A stretch of DNA of 64,000 nt from Paludibacterium yongneupense DSM 18731 (GTDB taxonomy: Bacteria > Pseudomonadota > Gammaproteobacteria > Burkholderiales > Chromobacteriaceae), in NCBI RefSeq assembly GCF_000422925.1, contig NZ_AUGZ01000013.1, forward strand, positions 78,623 to 142,622, in the 5' to 3' direction. Both the position numbers and the translations under genes were made by a program. Shown here piece after piece: positions 1 through 8,934 of the stretch; positions within the stretch are counted from its first letter, which is position 1; each line of letters begins with the position of its first letter. The notes under the pieces are model-generated. The model was not told the DNA's origin, did not search any database, and worked only from the letters and a program-made list of their open reading frames with translations.

Positions 1-1069
1 TGGCGCTGCGGTCCGAACCGCCGCTGGCGAGATAATCGTCATACCAGGCCATCTCGCGCAGCAAGGCGCGGCCGACATCGACATCGATCGCACGCGGGGT
101 CAGCAAATGAATCGCATCGCGCACCTCGGTCACTTCCGAGAACATGACACTGGCACCGGCCCGCACCAGCAGATCCGAGGCGTAGCCGACCACCGGGTTC
201 GCGGTCACGCCGGAGAACGCATCGCTGCCGCCGCACTGAACGCCGACGACGAGGTCGGAGGCCGGACAGGTCACGCGCCGGCGGCGGTCGAGTTTCTCGA
301 GATGGCGCTCGGCCACCGCCAGAATATGATCGACCATATCGCCGAAGCCGATATGCTCTTCATCCTGCAAGCGGACGATGTCGGCGCTTTCGACCCGGAT
401 CGGAATCCCGCCCTCGGCCAGCAGCCGTTCCGGCTGCAGCTTCTCGCAGCCTAGCCCGACCACCATCACTTCTCCGCCCAGATTAGGATTGAGAGCCAGA
501 TTGTGCAAGGTCCGGATGGGAACGATGGCGGCAGGCGCGTTGATCGCCACGCCGCAGCCATAATTGTGGTTCAGGGCGACGACATCGTCGACATTCGGGT
601 AACGCGGCAAATAGTCGCGCTTGATCCGCTCGACCACGACATCCAGCACGCCGGACACGCATTGCACGCTGGTGGTGATGCCCAGCACGTTCTTCGTGCC
701 GACGCTGCCGTCCGCATTGCGAAAACCTTCAAAGGTATAACCGGTCAGCGGCGCGAGTGCGGGAACCGCCGCCGTGGCCAGCGGCAAGGAATCCAGCGCG
801 GGCGCCTGCGGCAAGGCCACCTTGGACTCGTCTATCCAGCACCCCGGCTTCAAATCGGCGACGGCGTGGCCGATGATTTCGCCGTAGCGGATGATTGCGC
901 CGCCGGTCGCGATCGGACGCAGGGCGACTTTGTGCCCCTGGGGAACGTCCTCGATCAACGTCAGGCCATCTTCAAACGCCGTGCCGGCGGGAAGGCCGCC
1001 GTCGTTGACGATGATCGCCACATTGTCGTCTTCGTGAACACGGATATACAACGGTCGCGGCAATGGCAT
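1..1069 (-). CDS. garD: Galactarate dehydratase (3' end beyond window)
   Basis: Galactarate dehydratase removes water from meso-galactarate to give 5-dehydro-4-deoxy-D-glucarate, the first step of galactarate use in the cytosol. The 356 residues present follow E. coli GarD closely from memory: an N-terminal SAF-like part ([21 protein letters not shown]), then [44 protein letters not shown] and [15 protein letters not shown]. The UxaA-family metal/active-site cysteines and histidines of these motifs are in place. Start is the ATG at 1069, preceded by a GGAG-type ribosome site. The C-terminal third (about 160 residues by family length) lies left of position 1. Sugar-acid partners such as garL or garR are not in the window. 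Confidence 0.93.
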   Translation of the reverse strand, partial: MPLPRPLYIRVHEDDNVAIIVNDGGLPAGTAFEDGLTLIEDVPQGHKVALRPIATGGAIIRYGEIIGHAVADLKPGCWIDESKVALPQAPALDSLPLATAAVPALAPLTGYTFEGFRNADGSVGTKNVLGITTSVQCVSGVLDVVVERIKRDYLPRYPNVDDVVALNHNYGCGVAINAPAAIVPIRTLHNLALNPNLGGEVMVVGLGCEKLQPERLLAEGGIPIRVESADIVRLQDEEHIGFGDMVDHILAVAERHLEKLDRRRRVTCPASDLVVGVQCGGSDAFSGVTANPVVGYASDLLVRAGASVMFSEVTEVRDAIHLLTPRAIDVDVGRALLREMAWYDDYLASGGSDRSA

Positions 1070-1208
1070 CTCCAACTCCCTGGCATGAAAACGGTATTTG
1101 TCTGTCAGGCAGAATACGCGGCCGTCACAACAAGGTCATTGGGCGCGAGCCCAAAAAAAAACATCCACGCGCGAAAGAAACAGGGCAAACGCAAAACGGG
1201 AACCGCTC

Positions 1209-1394
1209 TCAGGAGGGATCAGGCACATCCCACCCGCCCTCCCGGCGCAACGCTTCCAGTTCGCACGCTGCAATGCGCCCTTCCGCCAGCGATCGGGCCG
1301 CCAGAGCGTCGAAACTCTGCAAAGCCTCCAGGCTGCAATCGTGACGATATTGCAGCAGAAGTTCAATCAGTTGCAAGCGCAGATCCGGATCCAT
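1209..1394 (-). CDS. Small hypothetical protein, 61 aa
   Basis: Unrecognised small acidic protein (MDPDLRLQLIELLLQYRHD...). It is predicted mostly helical, with no membrane segment, signal or cysteine cluster apart from two single cysteines. The call rests on a strong Shine-Dalgarno (GGAGGGAGC) directly before the ATG at 1394, typical codon use, and the absence of a competing gene. It lies 139 bp upstream of garD on the same strand, so the two could be co-transcribed, but the gap allows a separate garD promoter. A 6-bp inverted repeat sits about 20 bp upstream of its start. Confidence 0.6.
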   Translation of the reverse strand: MDPDLRLQLIELLLQYRHDCSLEALQSFDALAARSLAEGRIAACELEALRREGGWDVPDPS

Positions 1395-1415
1395 GCTCCC
1401 TCCGTATCTCTTATA

Positions 1416-1435
1416 ACTACAACAATAACTGTAGT
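1416..1435. promoter_or_regulatory. Inverted repeat ACTACA-N8-TGTAGT, possible operator
   Basis: ACTACA (1416-1421) and TGTAGT (1430-1435) are perfect inverted arms in an AT-rich patch between the leftward small gene (ATG at 1394) and the rightward gene at 1654. The position fits a repressor site for the small gene. No regulator is assigned. Confidence 0.25.
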
Positions 1436-1653
1436 AATGCCATATGAAATATTACTTAGTCCCCCGCAATGGCCTTTACGGCACGCGCGGACTTGCCCGA
1501 CGACAAGGCAGCCGCTGACGATTCGTGGTAAAAACGGGCATGCATTCTATCCGGGGGGCGGTTACGCTCCTGCCGCAAAAGCTCCGGCATCCGGCCCGGG
1601 GCCACTGTTATCGAGCGCTGAAGGGCGGGGTTTCCGACCGTCCAGGGAGGAAG

Positions 1654-2367
1654 ATGAAGCTGATGTTGAAGTACCCGACTCTTGCCTTGTGCATCGCCGC
1701 GCTGGCGCTATCGCCCATCGCCAATGCCGACACGCCGGCACATGCGCCCTCGGCACTCGCCGGCGGTGACGCGGTTTGGCTGCACCCGGGCTCCACCCCC
1801 CTGCGGGTCGGCGCCGAGATACAGACCACCGGTTATTTATTGCTCGGCATGCTGTACGTGGCCGGTGTCCAGATCCGCAACAAATTCAATTCGCTGGACT
1901 TTGTCGCCGCCCTGCGCCCGCACCTGGAACGGCACCCGCTCGACGGGGCGTTCGAAGCGGCGCTGCAGGACGCGCTGACCCGCCGCGGCCTGCAGGTCCG
2001 GCTACAACCATCGACGACGGCAAAGGGAAGCGGACAGCCGTCGGATGAGGCCGGCCGCTGGTCCTTGCAGGTGACCCAGCTCGATGTCGAGTACGTGGCG
2101 CAGGGATCGACCGCCGCCTACTTGCCGCAGGCACGGGCCCGCGTTCAACTGCACGACAGCCGCAATGCCGCCGCGCCACGCATGCTGCAGGTCGAGAGCC
2201 GCAGCAAGGACCCGGCGCAGGCCTTCGCCAGCTTCCGGGCGCTGCGCGCCGACCCCGAACGCGCCTATGCCGGGCTCGAGCATGTATCGCGCTCTCTGGC
2301 CGACGCGCTCGCCGAATCGCTGACTCCCGCCACCCTCCCCGTTCCTGCCGTGCCGAGCCCGCCCTGA
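1654..2367 (+). CDS. Secreted hypothetical periplasmic protein
   Basis: Product of 237 residues. It has a clear Sec signal peptide: basic MKLMLK, hydrophobic LALCIAALALSPI, cleavage predicted after ANA at residue 25. The mature part is soluble and I do not recognise the family. A long region of about 30-210 includes a segment (LLLGMLYVAGVQIRNKFNS) that may pack against a membrane or partner. A C-terminal Pro-rich tail (PATLPVPAVPSPP) ends the protein. The ATG at 1654 is chosen over in-frame upstream starts because AGGGAGG lies 3-9 bp before it and it begins the signal peptide. It is convergent with thiH, and the stop sits at a palindrome. Confidence 0.75.
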   Translation: MKLMLKYPTLALCIAALALSPIANADTPAHAPSALAGGDAVWLHPGSTPLRVGAEIQTTGYLLLGMLYVAGVQIRNKFNSLDFVAALRPHLERHPLDGAFEAALQDALTRRGLQVRLQPSTTAKGSGQPSDEAGRWSLQVTQLDVEYVAQGSTAAYLPQARARVQLHDSRNAAAPRMLQVESRSKDPAQAFASFRALRADPERAYAGLEHVSRSLADALAESLTPATLPVPAVPSPP

Positions 2368-2383
2368 GCCGGGCTAGCCCGGC
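2368..2383. terminator. 16-bp palindrome between convergent genes, possible bidirectional terminator
   Basis: GCCGGGCT/AGCCCGGC is a perfect self-complementary 16-mer placed exactly between the rightward stop at 2367 and the leftward thiH stop at 2374-2376. There is no T-run, so Rho-independent function is uncertain. Confidence 0.4.
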
Positions 2384-3516
2384 GCCGAGCTCTGCGGCCA
2401 ATGCTGGGCACTGGCGTCCTGCCAGACCACTTCCATCCCCTGGCGCCGAATGACGGCCGCCACTTGCTCCGCGGACCGTTCGTCGCTGATGGCGAATTGC
2501 TCGAGTTCGCGACCGCCCGAGGCATACCCGCCGGGCTGGGTGCTGGACCCGGCGCTCATCGTGGTAATGCCGACTTTCATCAGAAAATCGCGGAACGCCG
2601 GCCCTTCGCGAGTCGAGATCGACAACTCGACTTCGGGATCGAACAGACGGTAGGCGCAGATCAACTGCAGCAACTGCCGGTCGGTCACCGGCGATTGCGG
2701 CTGAAAATCGCCCGCGCACGGACGCAGACGTGGAAAAGACAGGGAGTAGCGGCTTTTCCAGTAACGGGAACGCAGATAGCGCAAGTGACGGGCCACCATC
2801 AAGCTGTCGGTCCGCCAGTCGCCGAGACCGAGCAAGGCGCCGAGACCGATCTTGTCGACCCCGGCCTCCCCCAGACGGTCGGGCGTTTCCAGCCGCCAGC
2901 GGAAATCTTTCTTGCGCCCGTGCAGGTGATGGCGTTCGTACAGCGTCCGGTCATAGGTCTCCTGATAGACCATCACCCCATCCAGCCCCAGCCCGACCAG
3001 CTCGCGGTAATCGTCGGCGGACAGCGGCTGCACTTCCATCATCAAATAGGAGACATAAGGCTTGATGACGGGCAGAACCTCACGAAAATAGGCCATGCCG
3101 GACATGCGTTCATGCTCGCCGGTCACCAGCAGCAGTGATTTGAACCCCATCGCGGCAATGTGGCGGCATTCCAGGTCGACCTCATTCGCAGACAGGACTT
3201 TGCGCTTGATTTTGTTCTTCGCGGAAAAACCGCAGTAACTGCAGTCGTTCGCACAGTGGTTGGCCAGATACAGGGGCAGATACATACTGATGGTATTGCC
3301 GAAACGCTGGCGCGTGAGTTTCTGCGACAGTTCGCTCATGGGGAGCAGATAGTCTTCGGCGGCCGGCGAGATCAGGGCGGCGAAATCGGCAAGCTCCCGC
3401 CGTCCGGACCCAGCGAGCCGCGACAACGCGCGTTCGACATCGTCCGGGCCCAGCGCCAGTATCCCCGGCAGCGGATCAAGCTGTGCCGCGCGCTCCCACT
3501 CTTGATAGAAGCTCAT
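2374..3516 (-). CDS. thiH: 2-iminoacetate synthase ThiH (radical SAM)
   Basis: Anaerobic-type enzyme that cleaves tyrosine with S-adenosylmethionine to dehydroglycine (2-iminoacetate) for the thiazole ring of thiamine. 380 residues, the usual ThiH length. The radical-SAM [4Fe-4S] motif CxxxCxxC is C88-C92-C95 ([10 protein letters not shown]), followed by the BATS-type C-terminal region. Start is the ATG at 3516, which overlaps the thiG stop (ATGA). The frame is open further upstream, but that extension only reads through thiG out of frame. It is the last gene of the thiS-thiG-thiH operon and is controlled by the TPP riboswitch upstream of thiS. Confidence 0.95.
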   Translation of the reverse strand: MSFYQEWERAAQLDPLPGILALGPDDVERALSRLAGSGRRELADFAALISPAAEDYLLPMSELSQKLTRQRFGNTISMYLPLYLANHCANDCSYCGFSAKNKIKRKVLSANEVDLECRHIAAMGFKSLLLVTGEHERMSGMAYFREVLPVIKPYVSYLMMEVQPLSADDYRELVGLGLDGVMVYQETYDRTLYERHHLHGRKKDFRWRLETPDRLGEAGVDKIGLGALLGLGDWRTDSLMVARHLRYLRSRYWKSRYSLSFPRLRPCAGDFQPQSPVTDRQLLQLICAYRLFDPEVELSISTREGPAFRDFLMKVGITTMSAGSSTQPGGYASGGRELEQFAISDERSAEQVAAVIRRQGMEVVWQDASAQHWPQSSAPG

Positions 3517-4292
3517 GCCAGCGTCTCCAGAAATGCCGCCAGCGGACTGCTGGCCCGGGCCCGGGTATCGACGGCTCCCAGTCCGCTGCGATGGGCCATG
3601 CGCCCGGCGCGCACGGCCAGTTCGAAGGCACGCGCCATCGCCACCGGCTCGGCGGCCACCGCGATGGCGGTATTGACCAGTACCGCATCCGCTCCCATTT
3701 CCAGCGCGGCTGCCGCGTGCGAGGGCGCGCCGATGCCCGCGTCGACAATGACAGGGACTCGGGCCTGCTCGATAATGATTTCCAGCATGGCCCGCGTTGT
3801 CAGCCCCTGATTCGAGCCGATCGCCGCCCCCAGCGGCATCACCGCCGCGCAGCCTGCCTCCTCCAGGCGCTTGCACAGCACCGGATCGGCCCCGCAATAA
3901 GGCAGGACAATAAAACCCGCCTTGCACAAGACTTCGGCCGCTGCGCAGGTTTCGATCGGATCGGGCATCAGGTACCGCGCATCGGGGTGGATTTCGAGCT
4001 TGAGCCAGGGGGTGCCCAGGGCTTCACGCGCCAGTTCGGCCGCATAGATGGCTTCACGCGCATTGCGCGCACCGGAGGTATTCGGCAGCAGTTGAACCCC
4101 CATTGCGCGCAAGGGGTCGAGCAACTGGGTATCGGGTTCGTCCAGCCGCACCCGTCTCAGCGCCAGCGTGACGATTTCGCTGCCGCTGGCAGCCAGCGCA
4201 GCCTCCATCACCCCGGCCGAGGCAAATTTTCCGCTACCGCACAGCAGGCGCGAAGAAAATTCGCGATCCGCAATCTTCAAGGTATCGTCCAC
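3513..4292 (-). CDS. thiG: Thiazole synthase ThiG
   Basis: Condenses 1-deoxy-xylulose-5-phosphate, dehydroglycine and ThiS thiocarboxylate into thiazole phosphate. 259 residues, as expected. The Schiff-base lysine fits K98 in WLKLEIHPD. The phosphate-binding glycines near the C-terminal end of the barrel ([28 protein letters not shown]) are present. The usual NTAGC loop reads NTSGA here. The start is taken as GTG at 4292, because AGGAGGTTGAGC precedes it and it lies 2 bp past the thiS stop. An upstream in-frame ATG at 4814 would overlap thiS and the riboswitch and is rejected. The 3' end overlaps thiH by 4 bp. Confidence 0.94.
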   Translation of the reverse strand: MDDTLKIADREFSSRLLCGSGKFASAGVMEAALAASGSEIVTLALRRVRLDEPDTQLLDPLRAMGVQLLPNTSGARNAREAIYAAELAREALGTPWLKLEIHPDARYLMPDPIETCAAAEVLCKAGFIVLPYCGADPVLCKRLEEAGCAAVMPLGAAIGSNQGLTTRAMLEIIIEQARVPVIVDAGIGAPSHAAAALEMGADAVLVNTAIAVAAEPVAMARAFELAVRAGRMAHRSGLGAVDTRARASSPLAAFLETLA

Positions 4293-4294
4293 GC

Positions 4295-4495
4295 TCAACC
4301 TCCTGCAATGACGCGAAACACGTCCACTTCGTCGTTTTCGGAAAGGGGGGTCGACTCCCAGCGAACACGTGCAAGCAAGCACTGATTGACGGCTACGGCG
4401 ACGCCATCGTGCAGACAATCGCGTGCGCGCAGCAGGGTGTGCACATCGCAGCCGGCATCGAGTTCCAGGGTCTCGCCATTCAGGCGTATCAGCAT
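4295..4495 (-). CDS. thiS: Sulfur carrier protein ThiS
   Basis: Ubiquitin-fold sulfur carrier of 66 residues ending in the essential Gly-Gly (RVIAGG), which is adenylated by ThiF and converted to the thiocarboxylate used by ThiG. The pattern (LNGE at the start, a central DGVAVAVNQ, then [14 protein letters not shown]) is diagnostic. The ATG at 4495 follows a G-rich site (GGGGGGC). First gene of the thiSGH operon, about 195 nt downstream of the THI element. No thiF, thiC or thiE is in the window, so activation of ThiS must be supplied from elsewhere. Confidence 0.94.
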   Translation of the reverse strand: MLIRLNGETLELDAGCDVHTLLRARDCLHDGVAVAVNQCLLARVRWESTPLSENDEVDVFRVIAGG

Positions 4496-4689
4496 GCCGC
4501 GCCCCCCTGTCGAGAGAGCGTGGCAGCGCCGTTGCGCCGCCGCTTTGCAAACGGAGATGGAAATAGTCTGAACACAGCAAGCTCACCTTTCTCAGAATCA
4601 TCGGATGGCTTGCCGGATATGGCGTTGAGGGGAGTCTTGCGGCATTCGCTCCGGAGGGGCGAATCGGGACAGGCGCCCGGGCTCGACTC

Positions 4690-4768
4690 TTGTTCCCTTC
4701 GCAGGTTCTAGCCTGATCAGGTTCAACGGATCCCGAATTAACGGTCTCAGCCCCAGGGGCACTCCGAC
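4690..4768 (-). promoter_or_regulatory. TPP riboswitch (THI element) controlling thiSGH
   Basis: Read leftward the leader contains the conserved TPP aptamer landmarks in order: GTCGGAGTGCC opening helix, the CTGAGA pyrimidine-binding loop, GAACCTGATC, and the AGAACCTGCGAAGGGAA close of P4/P5. TPP binding normally lowers expression. The aptamer lies about 195 nt before the thiS ATG. I could not make out a convincing terminator or anti-Shine-Dalgarno stem in that interval, so transcriptional versus translational control is open. Confidence 0.95.
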
Positions 4769-4833
4769 AAGTAGACGACAGTATGAGGCCTGATGCGCGA
4801 CCAGGGCAAGCCATCCGTCGGAGGATGGGGGCG

Positions 4834-4861
4834 AAAAAAAACCCCGTCCGGAAGGACGGGG
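4834..4861 (-). terminator. Rho-independent terminator of typA
   Basis: On the minus strand CCCCGTCC-TTCC-GGACGGGG is followed by eight T residues. It is an 8-bp GC stem with a 4-nt loop, about 20 bp after the typA stop. It also separates typA from the thiSGH leader. Confidence 0.95.
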
Positions 4862-4881
4862 CTGCTGCGGACGGCGCGGGC

Positions 4882-6696
4882 TTAGTTGCTTTGCTTGTAA
4901 GCCTTGCGACGATCGTGTTCTTGCAGGAAACGCTTGCGCATGCGGATGGTCTGCGGCGTCAGTTCGACCAGTTCGTCGTCGTCAATGAACTCGACGGCCG
5001 ACTCCAGCGAGATCTTGATCGGCGTGGTCAGACGGACGGCTTCGTCGGTACCGGAAGCGCGCACGTTGGTCAGTTTCTTGCCCTTGAGCGGGTTGACCAC
5101 CAGATCGTTGTCGCGGCTGTGGATGCCGATGATCATCCCTTCGTACAGCTTGTCGCCCGGGCTGACGAACATGCGGCCGCGGTCTTCCAGGTTCCACAGG
5201 GCATAGGCCACGGCCTCGCCGGTATCCTGCGAGATCAGCACACCGTTGTGACGACCCGGCATGTCCGGCTTGACCGGACCGTAGTCGTCGAACACGTGCG
5301 CCATGATGCCGGTCCCGCGCGTCATGGTCATGAAGTCGCCCTGGAAGCCGATCAAACCGCGTGCCGGGATATGGTATTCGAGACGGGTACGCCCCTTGCC
5401 GTCGGATTCCATATTCTGCAGCTCGCCGCGGCGGCGACCGATTTCTTCCATGACCCCGCCCTGGTGGGCGTCTTCCAGGTCGATGGTCAGGTTTTCATAC
5501 GGCTCGCACTTCTCGCCGTTGATTTCCTTGTACACGACACGCGGCTTGCCGACGGCCATTTCAAAGCCTTCGCGGCGCATGTTTTCCAGCAGAATCGTCA
5601 AGTGCAGTTCGCCGCGGCCGGAAACGCGGAACACGTCGGCGTCGTCGGTATCTTCGACACGCAAGGCCACGTTGATCAGCAGCTCCTTGGTCAGGCGATC
5701 GCGAATCTGGCGGCTGGTCACGAACTTGCCTTCGGTCCCGGCCAGCGGCGAGGTGTTGACCATGAAGTCCATGGTCAGCGTCGGTTCGTCGACGGTCAGC
5801 ATCGGCAGACCCATCGGGTTCTCGCGGTCGCAGATCGTGACGCCGATACCGATATCCTCGATGCCGGACACGATAATGATGTCGCCGGCCTCGGCCAGCT
5901 CGACCGGCACGCGTTCCAGCCCCTGATAGCCGAGCACCTGGTTGATACGTCCCTGCCCAACCTGCTCTTCGTGGTTCATCACCGCGACGTTCTGACCCGG
6001 CTTGATACGGCCGTTCAGAACGCGACCAATGCCGAGGCGGCCGGTATAGGTGGAGTAGTCGAGGGCCGAGATCTGCAATTGCAGCGGAGCGTCCGGATCG
6101 CCGGCCGGAGCCGGAACGTGCTTGAGCACGGTCTCGAACAGCGGACGCATGTTGTCGGACTCCTGGTCCAGTTCCAGCATGGCGTAGCCATTGAGCGCGG
6201 AGGCGTAGACGATGGGGAAGTCGAGTTGTTCGTCGCTGGCGCCCAGCTTGTCGAACAGGTCGAAAGTCTGGTCGACGACCCAGTCGGCGCGCGAGCCCGG
6301 ACGGTCAACCTTGTTGATGACCACGATCGGGTGCAGGCCGAGGGCCAGCGCCTTCTTGGTCACGAAGCGGGTTTGCGGCATCGGGCCGTCAACCGCGTCG
6401 ACAAGCAGCAGCACACCGTCAACCATGCCCAGTACGCGTTCTACTTCACCGCCAAAGTCAGCGTGCCCCGGGGTGTCCACGATGTTGATATGAACGCCTT
6501 CATATTCGATGGAGGTGTTCTTTGCCAGAATCGTGATGCCACGTTCTTTTTCGAGGTCGTTGCTGTCCATGACACGTTCTGCGATATGCTGGTTTTCGCG
6601 GAAGGTGCCGGCTTGGTGCAGGAGCTTGTCGACCAGCGTGGTTTTACCGTGGTCAACGTGCGCGATGATGGCGATGTTGCGAATTTGTCTGGTCAT
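4882..6696 (-). CDS. typA: Ribosome-associated GTPase TypA/BipA
   Basis: Translational GTPase of the EF-G/LepA class that assists 50S assembly and stress or low-temperature growth. 604 residues. G1 AHVDHGKTT (12-20), G3 [12 protein letters not shown] and G4 NKVDRPGSR are intact. These are followed by the beta-barrel, the EF-G III/V-like domains ([41 protein letters not shown]) and the BipA-specific C-terminal domain. Start is the ATG at 6696 ([13 protein letters not shown]), matching the family N-terminus; an in-frame ATG at 6723 would add nine unconserved residues. Stands alone, with its own terminator. Confidence 0.97.
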   Translation of the reverse strand: MTRQIRNIAIIAHVDHGKTTLVDKLLHQAGTFRENQHIAERVMDSNDLEKERGITILAKNTSIEYEGVHINIVDTPGHADFGGEVERVLGMVDGVLLLVDAVDGPMPQTRFVTKKALALGLHPIVVINKVDRPGSRADWVVDQTFDLFDKLGASDEQLDFPIVYASALNGYAMLELDQESDNMRPLFETVLKHVPAPAGDPDAPLQLQISALDYSTYTGRLGIGRVLNGRIKPGQNVAVMNHEEQVGQGRINQVLGYQGLERVPVELAEAGDIIIVSGIEDIGIGVTICDRENPMGLPMLTVDEPTLTMDFMVNTSPLAGTEGKFVTSRQIRDRLTKELLINVALRVEDTDDADVFRVSGRGELHLTILLENMRREGFEMAVGKPRVVYKEINGEKCEPYENLTIDLEDAHQGGVMEEIGRRRGELQNMESDGKGRTRLEYHIPARGLIGFQGDFMTMTRGTGIMAHVFDDYGPVKPDMPGRHNGVLISQDTGEAVAYALWNLEDRGRMFVSPGDKLYEGMIIGIHSRDNDLVVNPLKGKKLTNVRASGTDEAVRLTTPIKISLESAVEFIDDDELVELTPQTIRMRKRFLQEHDRRKAYKQSN

Positions 6697-6974
6697 GTCA
6701 ATGCCGGAGTGCGGAAAAATCATTCAATTGTACCACCATCCACCCGTTCCTCACTAGCCAAGTTCGCAACAACGAGCATCGGGCGCGGCGCTTATCACTT
6801 TAGAGTGGCAGAATCCCTTTACATATCAATGACAGGCCGCCTGCGCGCGACGCGTGCGGCGGGTCGGCGCGACGATCTGTTGCGGCGGCGCCACTCGCTT
6901 GCGCGACGGCAGAAGATTCGCCGCCGACAAAACGATGTGAATACAATAGGCGGACCAAACCACGGGAAAGCACC

Positions 6975-7874
6975 ATGTACGACTGGAATGCGCTATGGCA
7001 CGAACACCAGGGCTATCGCACCGGCCACTCCGGCACGCGCGACGATATCAACCGGCTGGCCGACGAGCTCGGCGCGCGGCTGATCCGGCCCGCGCAAGCG
7101 ATCGGGGATACCGCCGTCTACGACAGGGAAGACGCGTTTTTGCTCGCTCGCCTGCAGGACGGACTGCAACTGGTCGAGGTCGCCAAGCACCGGCTGTTCG
7201 ACATCACGCCGCGCCTGGTCGAAGACGACGAGGGCACCGGACTCGCGCCGCCCTACCTTGAGATTCGCGCCGAAAATCATGCCACGGCGGAGAGCGCGTG
7301 CTGGCGAGGCGCCATTTCCGCCGGCGACGACGGCACGCTTCTGATCGACGGCCATGTACTGGGGCAGGACCGCGAGCCGGCCATGCGCTTCCCGACCTTG
7401 TCATTCAACGATAGCGCCGACTTCCGCCACGCCCTCTCCCACCTCTGGCGGGAAGAATTGCCGGTTCTGCATGGGCTGTTCGCTTCGGCGCTGACCCCGC
7501 CGGCGACAGAACGGCAGCAAACGGGCGCCCTTCATCCTGGCGACGATGCGCGGCTGTCCGAGATCTGCGATCGCTATGCCGAAATCGTACGCCGCGAGCA
7601 AGCGACCCTATCGCGCCTGTTCGACGACAACGAACTGCACCTGATCGCCGCCGTCCTGGCCGAACTCCATTTCGACAGCGCGGCCTCATGCCGCGGACTG
7701 TGGCTGGCGATCGAGGCCCGCCTGATCGACGACGAGCTCGACCGCAAGTGGGAAATCGATCTGGCATCCCTGCTCGATCGCATGAAAACGCTGACCTATG
7801 CGCAAGAGATCGCCCTGATCGAAGCCCTGACGCCGCTGGACGCGGACTCCCGCCGCGGCTCAGACATCGACTGA
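6975..7874 (+). CDS. Hypothetical protein, 299 aa
   Basis: Not recognised. A soluble, acidic protein without signal peptide or membrane segment. The N-terminal 170 residues look like a mixed alpha/beta region (PYLEIRAENHATAESACWRG, LLIDGHVLGQD), and the rest is helical and rich in Glu/Asp/Arg. The ATG at 6975 is weakly served by a ribosome site (GGGAAAGCACC). The 278-bp region upstream to typA is moderately AT-rich and gave no convincing operator. The 3' end overlaps the convergent oxidoreductase gene by 15 bp. Codon use is that of neighbouring genes, so it is likely a real gene of limited distribution. Confidence 0.75.
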   Translation: MYDWNALWHEHQGYRTGHSGTRDDINRLADELGARLIRPAQAIGDTAVYDREDAFLLARLQDGLQLVEVAKHRLFDITPRLVEDDEGTGLAPPYLEIRAENHATAESACWRGAISAGDDGTLLIDGHVLGQDREPAMRFPTLSFNDSADFRHALSHLWREELPVLHGLFASALTPPATERQQTGALHPGDDARLSEICDRYAEIVRREQATLSRLFDDNELHLIAAVLAELHFDSAASCRGLWLAIEARLIDDELDRKWEIDLASLLDRMKTLTYAQEIALIEALTPLDADSRRGSDID

Positions 7875-8834
7875 CAGCACGACCTTGCCGAAATTGCGGT
7901 TGGCTTCGATATAAGCATGCGCCTCGTCGACCCGTTCCAGCGGAAACACGCTGTCGACCGGGGCGCTGACAATGCCGTCGTGCAGCGCCGGCAGCACATT
8001 GTGCTCGAGTGCGCTGGCCAGCCGCGTCTTGACCTCGAGCGGCTGATTGCGCAAGGTCGAGCCGCGCAGGGACAGGCGCTTGGCCAGCACCAGTCCCAGA
8101 TTCACGCTCGCCACCGCGCCCCCCATGATGCCGATGAAGATGAGACGGCCGTCGACATTGAGACTGGCGAGATTTTCGCCGAGGTATTTGCCGGCGATCG
8201 GGTCCAGAATCAGGTCGACTCCCCCCCACTGCCGCATCAGCGTGGAAAACTCCGGCTGCTCGTTGCGGTCATAGACCTGCAGGGCTCCCAGCTCACGGCA
8301 GAAATCGAGCTTGTCGGACGAGCCGGCGCTCGCGAAAGCGCGCGCACCGAGCACACGCGCAAGCTGGATGGCAGCCACGCCGACGCCACTGGCGCCCGCG
8401 TGGATCAGGACATTCTCGCCCTCGCGCACCGCTCCGATTTCGACAAGATTGAACCACGCGGTCATCCAGGCTTCGGGCAGGCTGGCGGCCACAATCCACG
8501 ACATCGCCTCGGGCTTGGCGATCGCCAGCGCCGAATCCAGCACCACATATTCGGCATAGGCGCCTCCCGGCACCAAACCCAGCACGGCATCGCCGACGCG
8601 GAAACGCGAATGTCCACACACCTCTTCAATCACGCCGGCCACTTCCAGACCGAGAATCGGCGACGCACCCGGGGGGGCCGGATAGCGCCCTTCACGCTGC
8701 ACGATGTCAGCGCGGTTGATGCCGGCCGCGCAAACACGGACGAGCAACTGACCGTCATGAGGAATCGGTTTTTCTATGTCATCCACGCGCAGGGTATCCA
8801 CCCCGCCGCTCTTGCTTTGCACAACGGCTTTCAT
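7860..8834 (-). CDS. NAD(P)H-quinone oxidoreductase, PIG3 family
   Basis: Medium-chain dehydrogenase/reductase of the zeta-crystallin/PIG3 branch, which reduces quinones with NADPH in the cytosol. 324 residues. N-terminal signature MKAVVQSKSGGVDTLRV...AAGINRADIVQREGRYPAPPGAS and GLEVAGVIEEV; the nucleotide-binding loop is HAGASGVGVAAIQLA. It lacks the zinc ligands of alcohol dehydrogenases, as expected for quinone reductases. The ATG at 8834 follows AAGGAGGATGA. It is divergent from ccoI, with only 100 bp between starts, and overlaps the gene to its left tail to tail by 15 bp. Confidence 0.9.
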   Translation of the reverse strand: MKAVVQSKSGGVDTLRVDDIEKPIPHDGQLLVRVCAAGINRADIVQREGRYPAPPGASPILGLEVAGVIEEVCGHSRFRVGDAVLGLVPGGAYAEYVVLDSALAIAKPEAMSWIVAASLPEAWMTAWFNLVEIGAVREGENVLIHAGASGVGVAAIQLARVLGARAFASAGSSDKLDFCRELGALQVYDRNEQPEFSTLMRQWGGVDLILDPIAGKYLGENLASLNVDGRLIFIGIMGGAVASVNLGLVLAKRLSLRGSTLRNQPLEVKTRLASALEHNVLPALHDGIVSAPVDSVFPLERVDEAHAYIEANRNFGKVVLSVDV

Positions 8835-8934
8835 CGACGCTTCATCCTCCTTAGAGATGCGACCCCGTCCCCTGGCGCCTGGCTGCGAAAAATCGTGCTG
8901 GCCGGCGCCTTATATTCCATTAAAATGTCGGGTC

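Noticed and set aside
503..1447. A 314-residue plus-strand frame
   Set aside because: Antisense shadow of galactarate dehydratase, whose conserved motifs are all on the minus strand.
3517..3927. N-terminal extension of thiH to 517 residues
   Set aside because: The extra part reads thiG in a wrong frame. The ATG at 3516 with the 4-bp overlap gives the normal ThiH length.
4783..7083. A 766-residue plus-strand frame
   Set aside because: It lies opposite typA, which is unmistakable. The product has no recognisable domain and shows the antisense pattern typical of high-GC genes.
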